In this document: piece by piece, positions 1-5,721 of the stretch | Numbering within the stretch: position 1 is the first letter of the stretch | Layout: each line of letters opens with the position of its first letter | Origin: Candidatus Methanolliviera sp. GoM_asphalt | GTDB taxonomy: Archaea > Halobacteriota > Methanoliparia > Methanoliparales > Methanoliparaceae | DNA: 6,574 nt | Direction: 5' to 3' | Assembly: GCA_902158745.1 (NCBI GenBank) | Contig: CABGHH010000095.1 | Span: 1-6,574, forward strand | Notes under the pieces: model-generated | Database searches by the model: none | The model's input: the letters and a program-made list of their open reading frames with translations, nothing else | Told to the model about the DNA's origin: nothing | Translations under genes and position numbers: made by a program

Positions 1-932
1 GGGAACTGATCTGTCAGGTCTTCGAGTCTCCTCGAGAAGAGCTTCACCTCCTTCTCAAAAAAATGTCCCTGTATTCTTATGCCATCATACTTGTATTCAA
101 GTGCACAGTCTTGCATCTTAGCCATGATCTCCTCTATTGAGGGAAGACGCTCCGCTAACATAGATTTTACCGGTATTCCCGGTATCATTCCAAACTTCTC
201 TGGCGATAGACTACCTATACCTCCTTCCGATAGAGATCTGGCAATGGCTCCAAGATCGGGGTGAAGATTGTATGCCCTCTCTACCAACTTTTTATCCGAT
301 TTATGGGCGAAAGCAATTGATAAAGCATCTATAATCGTCATATCACCTATTCCAAGCCTTAGTTTTCCTGTTACCGTCTTTAGAATGAATTTTCCTTCAC
401 TGGGCGTGGCAGATTGCAAAAGATCTCTCAGAATATCGATTTTTGTCTTTTGAGAGCCGGATCCACCCGTGCAGGCAATCTTTCCTATATCTTCATAGAC
501 CTTCTCGATGGTCAGTGGTTCTCTCGTTCTCTCATCTTCTTTATCTTTATCAAGCATTTGAAAATCCAGTTTTAGTTGGATCCACACGCCTTGTTCCATT
601 TTCAAGTTTGCAAATGTTTCATTTGCAATCATCACCATCTCGGCAACGAGTCCGAGATCGCCTATTTCTTTACGTATCTTCTCCAGATCCTTGATATTTA
701 CACCTGAGGCAAGCGATATGGCTTTCATGGATAATTTTTCTGCCATCCCAAGCTCTACACCCATGAAATCCGGATAGAGCTTGCCCTGCGTCAGATATAC
801 CACCCTATCTATTATCTCAACAGGCGTGTCTCGGAATAGATCCACCAGATACCCCATCATCTCGAGCCGTTTGCTGGTCTTCTCTACCTTCTCATAGATC
901 TTTACCAGATCCGCATACAACAAATCGTTCAC
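1..932 (-). CDS. lig: ATP-dependent DNA ligase, N-terminal part (C-terminus beyond left edge)
   Basis: Archaeal ATP-dependent DNA ligase, which seals nicks in replication and repair through a lysyl-AMP intermediate. The reverse complement reads as 310 uninterrupted codons running off the left edge; such ligases are usually about 550-600 residues, so roughly the first half is here. Seen: an all-helical N-terminal DNA-binding domain with the family segments KLYPDFMGVELG (about 51-62) and VTGKLRLGIGDMTIIDAL (about 187-204), then the nucleotidyltransferase motif I EYKYDGIR with the adenylated lysine at about 281, and the following FSRRLEDLT segment (299-307). The GTG at 932 overlaps the guaAa stop (GTGA). 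A TTG at 923 is a good alternative: AGGGGGTGA (937-929) lies 5 nt before it, and other archaeal ligases begin near this point. Tight overlap implies translational coupling to guaAa. The family assignment is secure; only the exact start is uncertain. Confidence 0.93.
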   Translation of the reverse strand, partial: MNDLLYADLVKIYEKVEKTSKRLEMMGYLVDLFRDTPVEIIDRVVYLTQGKLYPDFMGVELGMAEKLSMKAISLASGVNIKDLEKIRKEIGDLGLVAEMVMIANETFANLKMEQGVWIQLKLDFQMLDKDKEDERTREPLTIEKVYEDIGKIACTGGSGSQKTKIDILRDLLQSATPSEGKFILKTVTGKLRLGIGDMTIIDALSIAFAHKSDKKLVERAYNLHPDLGAIARSLSEGGIGSLSPEKFGMIPGIPVKSMLAERLPSIEEIMAKMQDCALEYKYDGIRIQGHFFEKEVKLFSRRLEDLTDQF

Positions 933-1483
933 CCCCTGCAGATCTTCACAAAATTTTTAAATATCTCTTCTCCCCGCTCCGTATGATAAACTTCCGGATG
1001 CCATTGAACTCCAAAGATCGGCCTTTCTCTGTGCCTGATCGCCTCGTATTCACAGATATCAGATCTCGCAAGTCTCTTTAAATTTTGAGATATCTCGACC
1101 ACCTCATCTCCGTGAGAAGACCATACTTTGATCTTCTTTGGCATATCCATAAATATATCGTCATCGTCCAAGATCTCAACTTCCACCTCTGCATACTCCT
1201 CCTTTCCTCTTCTAACGCTTCCACCGAAGGTCTTTGCGATTATCTGATGCCCGAGACAGATTCCCAAGAATGGTAGATCGATCTCTTCCAGATAGCTTTG
1301 AGATCTTCCGGACCTCTCTAACGTAGGCCCCCCACTCAATATGATCCCATCTGGATCTTCTGAGAGGAGTTCTTCTATAGAGGTATCGTTCTCAACGATC
1401 CTATTACCCACATCCAGATCTCTCAAAGATCTGTGGATCAGGTGGCAATACTGCCCGTGGTTGTCTATGATTAGAATATTCAA
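929..1483 (-). CDS. guaAa: GMP synthase glutamine amidotransferase subunit (subunit A)
   Basis: Stand-alone class I glutamine amidotransferase subunit of archaeal GMP synthetase. It releases ammonia from glutamine for amination of XMP to GMP by the separate synthetase subunit GuaAb, which is not in this window. The 184-residue length is normal for the subunit. Seen: N-terminal NILIIDNHGQYCHLIHRSL typical of this family, an oxyanion-type SGGP at 50-53, the nucleophile elbow LGICLGHQ with Cys76, SSHGDEV at 122-128, and GVQWHPE with His162 and Glu164 completing the Cys-His-Glu triad. The start is TTG; it fits the family N-terminus, and no in-frame ATG or GTG lies between it and the tRNA. The start codon is only 3 nt from the tRNA-Ala 3' end, so there is no room for a Shine-Dalgarno sequence outside the tRNA. 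It overlaps the ligase by 4 nt and follows guaB in pathway order. Confidence 0.95.
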   Translation of the reverse strand: MNILIIDNHGQYCHLIHRSLRDLDVGNRIVENDTSIEELLSEDPDGIILSGGPTLERSGRSQSYLEEIDLPFLGICLGHQIIAKTFGGSVRRGKEEYAEVEVEILDDDDIFMDMPKKIKVWSSHGDEVVEISQNLKRLARSDICEYEAIRHRERPIFGVQWHPEVYHTERGEEIFKNFVKICRG

Positions 1484-1486
1484 TGA

Positions 1487-1559
1487 TGGACCGGTCGGGA
1501 TTTGAACCCGAGGCCTCTACCATGCCAAGGTAGCGATCTTCCAGCTGATCTACCGGCCC
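1487..1559 (-). tRNA. tRNA-Ala, anticodon GGC
   Basis: A complete 73-nt cloverleaf can be folded by hand on the minus strand. The acceptor stem pairs GGGCCGG with CCGGTCC and includes the G3-U70 wobble that is the classic alanine identity element. The D stem is GATC/GATC with an 8-nt loop containing GG. The anticodon stem is CTACC/GGTAG with loop TTGGCAT, giving anticodon GGC, which reads GCC. The variable region is 5 nt (AGGCC). The T stem is TCGGG/CCCGA around TTCAAAT. The discriminator base is A73 at 1487. No intron is present, and CCA is not encoded, as the next bases are TCA. It sits 6 nt after the guaB stop codon and 3 nt before the guaAa start, co-directional with both, so it is probably cut out of a polycistronic transcript by RNase P and RNase Z. 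Confidence 0.97.
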
Positions 1560-1565
1560 TTTAAT

Positions 1566-2999
1566 TCAATGGTAAGGATAGTTTGGTGCTTCATCCGTTA
1601 TTAATATATCGTGTGGATGACTTTCGACTGCACCATTTTGAGTTATTCTTATGAGTCGTGCTTTTTCCTGCATCTCCTTTATGTTTGCTGCTCCCGCATA
1701 CCCCATGGAAGATTTAAGCCCACCTGCCAACTGGAATATTATATCGGAGAGGGGACCTTTGTACGGTACCGCTCCCTCGACACCCTCCGGAACGAACTTC
1801 GTCCCTCCGACAGCATACCTATCGGTTTCGCCCATGACGCCGAGGGAACCCATTCCTCTATATTGCTTGTACATCCTGCCTTTTATCGTTACGGGCTTCC
1901 CAGGAGACTCTTCAGTTCCGGCGAGGAGGCTCCCAAGCATTACGCAATCGGCTCCGACGGAGATCGCCTTGGCTATATCGCCTGAATATCTAATTCCACC
2001 ATCTGCGATTACCGGGACGCCGTATCTTCTGGCAACTTCTGCAACCCCCGCCACCGCAGTCAACTGGGGGACCCCCACACCAGCGATCACCCTGGTGGTA
2101 CATATAGAACCTGGGCCGATTCCGACCCTCACCCCATCCACAAAATCCACAAGTTCCTCCGCGGCATCTGCGGTGGCGATATTTCCCACGATTAGATCCG
2201 CACTCACATTCTCTTTTATCTTTTTTGCACTCTTTATCACATTTATATTGTGTGCATGGGCACAATCAATAACGATCACATCCGTTTTTTCTCCATCCAA
2301 TCTTTTAGCACGCTCCATATCGAATGGTCCTATTGCTGCGCCCACGACGAGCCTGTCCTCGTCATCCCTTGCCGCAGCTAAATATTTTTTCCTCTCTATT
2401 ATGTTGTGCATCGTGATCATCCCGATGAGCTCATCTTTTTCGTTTACGACGGGCAACCTCTCTACCCTACCATCATACATCTTTTCAAAAGCCTCTTCGT
2501 CCGTCGTATCTTCTCGTGCAGTGATCACGCCCTTCGTCATTATCTCTTTAACAGGCTTATCGCCCGACACACCCCTCACGTCTCTCTTACTCACGATTCC
2601 AAGCAATCTTTTACCATCCACGACCGGAATTCCACCAATATTTTCAGATTCCATCAAATCAGATATCAAAGAGGTGGGTTCCTTCGGAGACGTGGTTATC
2701 ATCTTACGGGTAATGAGCTCATCGGAGCTTTTTACCTCATAAACCTCTTCAAGCTGTCTCTCCATGGACATATTTCTGTGAATGACGCCGAGACCACCAT
2801 TCCTCGCCATAGCTATTGCCATCTTAGATTCCGTAACGGTATCCATCGAGCTGCTGACGATAGGTATCCTTAACCTTATATTTTTAGAGACCTTGGTATC
2901 AAGGTTTATCTGGTTTGGCTCCACCTCTGAACGATTTGGGAGTATCAATACGTCATCGAAGGTTATTCCCAGTCCCACATCCAACTTCTCTATAAACAT
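1566..2999 (-). CDS. guaB: Inosine-5'-monophosphate dehydrogenase
   Basis: NAD-dependent oxidation of IMP to XMP, the committed step of guanine nucleotide synthesis in the cytoplasm. It is full length at 477 residues. Seen: a (beta/alpha)8 barrel starting with GITFDDVLILPNRSEV and SSSMDTVTE (49-57), a Bateman module of two CBS domains (about 95-205), the return to the barrel with VIVIDCAHAH (241-250), the catalytic loop GIGPGSICTTR with Cys300, the IMP phosphate site IADGGIRYSGD with Asp333, the flap YRGMGSLG plus DRY (393-395) and EGVEGAVPYKG (405-415), and an APNYP C-terminus. All the expected catalytic parts are present. The ATG lies one base after the mfnB stop (TAA-G-ATG) with no convincing Shine-Dalgarno sequence, so reinitiation after mfnB is likely. 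The CBS pair suggests control by purine nucleotides, as in other IMPDHs, but this is not shown here. Confidence 0.98.
   Translation of the reverse strand: MFIEKLDVGLGITFDDVLILPNRSEVEPNQINLDTKVSKNIRLRIPIVSSSMDTVTESKMAIAMARNGGLGVIHRNMSMERQLEEVYEVKSSDELITRKMITTSPKEPTSLISDLMESENIGGIPVVDGKRLLGIVSKRDVRGVSGDKPVKEIMTKGVITAREDTTDEEAFEKMYDGRVERLPVVNEKDELIGMITMHNIIERKKYLAAARDDEDRLVVGAAIGPFDMERAKRLDGEKTDVIVIDCAHAHNINVIKSAKKIKENVSADLIVGNIATADAAEELVDFVDGVRVGIGPGSICTTRVIAGVGVPQLTAVAGVAEVARRYGVPVIADGGIRYSGDIAKAISVGADCVMLGSLLAGTEESPGKPVTIKGRMYKQYRGMGSLGVMGETDRYAVGGTKFVPEGVEGAVPYKGPLSDIIFQLAGGLKSSMGYAGAANIKEMQEKARLIRITQNGAVESHPHDILITDEAPNYPYH
1599..1610 (-). promoter_or_regulatory. Possible internal TATA box for the tRNA-Ala/guaAa segment
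   Basis: The minus strand reads GATATATTAATA inside the last codons of guaB. Centred near 1605, it would place transcription start near 1578, about 18 nt before the tRNA 5' end. It would let the tRNA and downstream genes be transcribed independently of mfnB-guaB. TATA-like strings are common in AT-rich coding sequence and no clear BRE was found, so this is only a candidate. Confidence 0.25.
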
Positions 3000-3000
3000 C

Positions 3001-3705
3001 TTATACCGTCACAAGCTCTTTAATCTCTTTTACGAGCTCTTCTCTTATAGAAGAGCTTCTATCTCCCCCGCAGACCACTCCTCTCACACCGATTATATCT
3101 GCATTCAGAGGAATTATCTTCTTTATATCGTCTATATTCAGCGAACCTGCCAACGCGACATCTAACCCTATCTTATGTGCAGAATCTATAAAACCTTTAA
3201 TTTCCTCCTCGGACAGGAATTCTAGTGTAGATCTGCCATCTTTTACCCCGGTATCCACCATGACGACATCAACATCGTAATCTTTGCATATATCGGGAAG
3301 CATCAGAGGAGAGACGGAGTTTATCCTGTGGCAATCGGAATAACCGGCAATTACCACTTTTTTGTTGGGATCGTATCCTTTTATAGATTCACTAATCTTT
3401 GATACCATCTCTTTGGCCTCTTCTTCAGTTTTGACACCATATAGGCCAGTTTTAATATAATCCGCTCCGGATACGGCTGCGCCTAAAGCTGCCAGAGACG
3501 CAGTTCCCGGCTTAAAATTGAAGTCGCCTATGGCGGCACTTACAGGGATATCCTCTGGAACCATCTCCCGGATGGATTTTATCACCCAAGGAAAGTTTGC
3601 TCCAAGAGAACCCTCCTTCGGATTTTTCACATCTACTATATCTGCTCCTCCTCTGACGGACGCATCTGCCTCGTCTATATTTTTAGGACTGACCAGCAAT
3701 TTCAT
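3001..3705 (-). CDS. mfnB: (5-formylfuran-3-yl)methyl phosphate synthase (methanofuran biosynthesis)
   Basis: MfnB condenses two molecules of glyceraldehyde 3-phosphate into 4-(hydroxymethyl)-2-furancarboxaldehyde phosphate, the furan precursor of methanofuran. The protein matches the archaeal MfnB/DUF556 TIM-barrel family over its whole length. Seen: KLLVSP at the N-terminus, GGADIVDVKNPKEGSLGANFPW, FKPGT, GADYIKTGLYG, VDTGVKDGRS and the C-terminal GVRGVVCGGDR. Counted from the second of two tandem ATGs, the conserved residues fall at Lys27, Lys85, Asp151 and Lys155, the positions I recall for the Methanocaldococcus enzyme. I chose that ATG (3705) because AGGTGGTC at 3717-3710 is then 6 nt from it; the ATG at 3708 is only one codon longer. 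It is the first gene of the minus-strand cluster, 1 nt before guaB, and divergent from the HisA-like gene. Confidence 0.96.
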   Translation of the reverse strand: MKLLVSPKNIDEADASVRGGADIVDVKNPKEGSLGANFPWVIKSIREMVPEDIPVSAAIGDFNFKPGTASLAALGAAVSGADYIKTGLYGVKTEEEAKEMVSKISESIKGYDPNKKVVIAGYSDCHRINSVSPLMLPDICKDYDVDVVMVDTGVKDGRSTLEFLSEEEIKGFIDSAHKIGLDVALAGSLNIDDIKKIIPLNADIIGVRGVVCGGDRSSSIREELVKEIKELVTV

Positions 3706-3709
3706 CATC

Positions 3710-3717
3710 GACCACCT
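3710..3717 (-). promoter_or_regulatory. Shine-Dalgarno site of mfnB
   Basis: The minus strand reads AGGTGGTC, which agrees at 7 of 8 positions with the archaeal anti-16S complement AGGTGATC. It stands 6 nt from the ATG at 3705 (counting from GGTGG) and 3 nt from the ATG at 3708, favouring the inner start. Its presence implies a leadered mRNA, unlike the divergent HisA-like gene. Confidence 0.7.
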
Positions 3718-3746
3718 ATAAATTCTTGGTATCCAAAAGAGAGTGG

Positions 3747-3780
3747 TTATATTTAAATGTTATATCTCCAGTATTTAAAT
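3747..3780. promoter_or_regulatory. Divergent promoter with two ATTTAAAT elements
   Basis: The 76-bp gap between mfnB and the HisA-like gene holds two copies of the palindrome ATTTAAAT, at 3751-3758 and 3773-3780, offset by 22 bp. The first is centred about 30 nt before the plus-strand ATG at 3785. With a TATA centre near -27 this gives a leader of only a few bases, and no Shine-Dalgarno sequence is present. Read on the minus strand, the same element predicts a start near 3728, about 20 nt before mfnB, with its Shine-Dalgarno sequence inside that leader. The second copy could instead drive mfnB with a longer leader. The assignment follows archaeal TBP/TFB spacing rules; transcription starts are inferred. 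Confidence 0.6.
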
Positions 3781-3784
3781 TTGT

Positions 3785-4480
3785 ATGCCATTTAAACTGA
3801 TCTTTGTTATGGACATCTCAAACGGCGTAGTGGTCCACGGAGTTAGAGGGGAGAGGGATAACTATAAGCCAATCTCCGATGAGAGCAAGATCGTGGAAAA
3901 TTCCGATCCATTAGAGATTATGGGCGTGGTGAAAGCTAAAGAAGTTTATATAGCCGATCTTGATAGGATAATGGAGAGGGGAGATAACTTCTCGCTCATA
4001 AAAAAGATCTCTAATAAAGCAGAAGTGATGGCAGATATAGGAGTTAGAAGTTTAGAAGACGTGGAGATCGGGCACAGATACGCAAGCAAGATAGTTTTAG
4101 GGACGGAGACGATCCATAGAAAGGTCATAGACGGAGACATATATATAGATGAGGATCTGGTCAGCATGGATCTTAGAGGAAAAGAGTTGTTATGCGGCGA
4201 TCCAAAGATTCCAAAAGATCCGAAAGAATTTTTAAGCGAGCTTGATAGATACGATCTGGACGGTATTATAGTTCTCTTTATAGATAGGGTTGGAACAGGA
4301 TCGGGAATGGATCTTGAATTTTTGGAAGAGCTCAGAGGGATGTCCGTGCACCCTATGATCTTTGGGGGAGGAATTGAGGGATTAGAAGATCTCGATAGAC
4401 TCAAAGATATTGGAATGGACGGTGCATTAGTTGCCACGGCTATTCATAACGGCAAGATACCTTTGGATCTGTTGAGATGA
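3785..4480 (+). CDS. HisA/HisF-related TIM-barrel protein of unknown function
   Basis: A 231-residue (beta/alpha)8 protein resembling HisA, the histidine-pathway ProFAR isomerase. It best fits the archaeal HisA/HisF-related family that co-occurs with true HisA in methanogens and Archaeoglobus and has no established reaction. Seen: a first strand LIFVMDISNGVVVHGVRGER with Asp10 at the HisA general-acid/base position, MADIGVRS (82-89), VLGTETI (104-110), SMDLRG with Asp129 at the second catalytic position, IDRVGTGSG (166-174), and phosphate-binding FGGGI (193-197) plus ALVATAIHNGKIP (214-226). Both aspartates are kept, so it is likely catalytic on a phosphorylated sugar-like substrate. The barrel is slightly shorter than HisA. 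Probably leaderless. It precedes the radical SAM gene by 19 nt and is divergent from mfnB, which suggests a cofactor-related role rather than histidine synthesis. Recognition as a HisA relative is firm; the function is not known. Confidence 0.9.
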   Translation: MPFKLIFVMDISNGVVVHGVRGERDNYKPISDESKIVENSDPLEIMGVVKAKEVYIADLDRIMERGDNFSLIKKISNKAEVMADIGVRSLEDVEIGHRYASKIVLGTETIHRKVIDGDIYIDEDLVSMDLRGKELLCGDPKIPKDPKEFLSELDRYDLDGIIVLFIDRVGTGSGMDLEFLEELRGMSVHPMIFGGGIEGLEDLDRLKDIGMDGALVATAIHNGKIPLDLLR

Positions 4481-4486
4481 TCATTT

Positions 4487-4492
4487 AGGGGT
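4487..4492 (+). promoter_or_regulatory. Shine-Dalgarno site of the radical SAM gene
   Basis: AGGGGT lies 7 nt upstream of the ATG at 4500, within the 19-nt gap after the HisA-like stop codon. It supports this start and translation from a shared transcript. Confidence 0.6.
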
Positions 4493-4499
4493 AATAAAG

Positions 4500-5606
4500 A
4501 TGGTACTTTCAGAAGCAGAGGATTTGAAGAGATATTCTTTTGAGATTGGGGCAATAAGACCGCCTTCGGAGGGGGGGAGTTATTCTCTCTTGATAAGAGC
4601 CACACGTAACTGTCCGTGGTCAAAATGCAAATTCTGTTATGGCACACCGTACAATCGAGAGAAATTTCAGATGAGACCGGTGGAAGAGATAAAGGAGGAT
4701 ATTCAATCCGTGAAACATATCGCCGATGGGATAACTGTTATAGCTGAAAAACTCGGCGGAATGGACTGGGCGGGGAAGGTCATCGATCCATTGTTCTTGT
4801 ATGAGAAAGATTATGGAGAGCTAAATGAGAACGAATCAAGTAATCTTCAATCTCTTGTAAACGTCTATAATTGGCTCTATTCGGGTGGAAGAACGGTCTT
4901 CTTGCAGGACGCAAACAGTTTGATCATGCGTCCCTCTGAATTGATCGAGGTGGTAAGATATCTTAAAGAAACGTTTCCAAGCATAGAGCGAGTTACATCT
5001 TACGCTCGATCGAAGACGCTTTCAAAAAGATCTCTCGAAGATCTAAAGGCAATAAGAAGATCAGGGCTCTTAAGATTACACGTTGGCCTTGAAAGCGGGG
5101 ACGATGACGTCTTAAGATATGTCAATAAGGGCGTTACTGCAGAGGAGCAGGTTCTTGGGGGAATAAAAGCTAAAGAGGCAGGTTTTGAACTTTCTGAATA
5201 TATTATGCCTGGCTTGGGCGGAAAGAAGATGTCGGAGCAACATGCGAGGAATACAGCAAGCGTTCTAAATGAGATAGATCCAGATTTCGTCAGATCGAGA
5301 CCATATACTCCAAATCCATTAACGCCGCTCTTTGAAGAATGGACGAGTGGAAATTTTGAGTTATTATCGCCTCACGGATACCTGAGAGAGATAAAGATGA
5401 TGGTCGAAGATTTAAAGTTCAACGGCAGACTGTGCTTTGATCATGCGATGAATTTTTGGCGCGGAAGAGATGGAAGACCGCTCTTCAGGATGGATTATAG
5501 TGGGTATAAATTCCCTGAAGAGAAAGATGAAGTTTTAGATCTTATAGAAGAAGGGTTAAAGATCGAAGAATCGAGACACGTGCAACGAATAGAATATCTG
5601 ATGTGA
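4500..5606 (+). CDS. Radical SAM protein, uncharacterised, CX4CX2C type
   Basis: A 368-residue radical SAM enzyme of unknown substrate. Seen: RPPSEGGSYSLLIRATRNCPWSKCKFC near the N-terminus in two adjoining parts (20-33 and 34-46), with Cys38, Cys43 and Cys46 forming a CX4CX2C motif instead of the textbook CX3CX2C. Families with a GCxxNKCxFC-like motif, having four residues in the first gap, are known, so the iron-sulfur site is probably functional. It continues with KFQMRPVEEIKEDI (55-68), TVFLQDANSL (132-141) and HVGLESGDDDVLRYVNKG (194-211), whose GLESG is typical of the barrel's SAM-binding strands. Only one cysteine occurs in the C-terminal third, so no SPASM-type auxiliary cluster is expected, and no B12-binding domain is present. 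It follows the HisA-like gene by 19 nt with its own Shine-Dalgarno sequence and is likely co-transcribed. I cannot name the reaction. Confidence 0.9.
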   Translation: MVLSEAEDLKRYSFEIGAIRPPSEGGSYSLLIRATRNCPWSKCKFCYGTPYNREKFQMRPVEEIKEDIQSVKHIADGITVIAEKLGGMDWAGKVIDPLFLYEKDYGELNENESSNLQSLVNVYNWLYSGGRTVFLQDANSLIMRPSELIEVVRYLKETFPSIERVTSYARSKTLSKRSLEDLKAIRRSGLLRLHVGLESGDDDVLRYVNKGVTAEEQVLGGIKAKEAGFELSEYIMPGLGGKKMSEQHARNTASVLNEIDPDFVRSRPYTPNPLTPLFEEWTSGNFELLSPHGYLREIKMMVEDLKFNGRLCFDHAMNFWRGRDGRPLFRMDYSGYKFPEEKDEVLDLIEEGLKIEESRHVQRIEYLM

Positions 5607-5666
5607 GTCTGGGACGGATGAAATTTAAAGCCAATAATAGAGAAACCGTTGGGTCAGTGATAGGGA

Positions 5667-5672
5667 TTTTTT
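5667..5672 (+). terminator. Possible T-run terminator after the radical SAM gene
   Basis: Six consecutive T lie about 60 nt after the radical SAM stop codon and before the next promoter. Archaeal termination often uses such T-tracts without a hairpin, and I see no hairpin here. The 115-bp gap otherwise holds only an 18-codon ATG reading frame (5619-5675) and AT-rich sequence. Confidence 0.35.
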
Positions 5673-5683
5673 AAGAAACTAAT

Positions 5684-5699
5684 GGAAAAGTTTTTAAAC
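5684..5699 (+). promoter_or_regulatory. TATA box and BRE-like element of the acyl-CoA dehydrogenase gene
   Basis: Purine-rich GGAAAAG is followed directly by TTTTTAAAC, a good archaeal BRE plus TATA arrangement. The TATA centre near 5695 lies about 27 nt before the ATG at 5722, so transcription should begin at or next to the start codon. There is no Shine-Dalgarno sequence in this stretch, which supports a leaderless message and independent transcription from the radical SAM gene. Confidence 0.65.
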
Positions 5700-5721
5700 T
5701 ATTATTGCACCACTATCGAAC

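Noticed and set aside
79..694. Three plus-strand frames of 61-83 codons over the ligase region
   Set aside because: They are shadows of the uninterrupted minus-strand ligase frame, which carries the KYDGIR active-site motif.
1651..2742. A 363-codon open frame on the plus strand, antisense to guaB
   Set aside because: It lies entirely inside the well-supported IMP dehydrogenase gene. The predicted protein is low-complexity, rich in Ser, Pro, Thr and Ile, with no recognisable domain, as expected for the antisense of a gene that avoids the codons which become stops on the other strand.
3946..4437. A 163-codon minus-strand frame opposite the HisA-like gene
   Set aside because: A Ser/Pro/Ile-rich shadow of a clear coding region with no family features.
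5620..5630. A TATA-like AAATTTAAAG upstream of the acyl-CoA dehydrogenase
   Set aside because: It is about 95 nt from the start codon and would give a leader of about 70 nt without a Shine-Dalgarno sequence. The element at 5691-5699 is much better placed.
5619..5675. An 18-codon ATG frame in the gap before the acyl-CoA dehydrogenase
   Set aside because: It is too short to support, has no clear ribosome-binding site, lies upstream of the predicted TATA box and overlaps the T-run.
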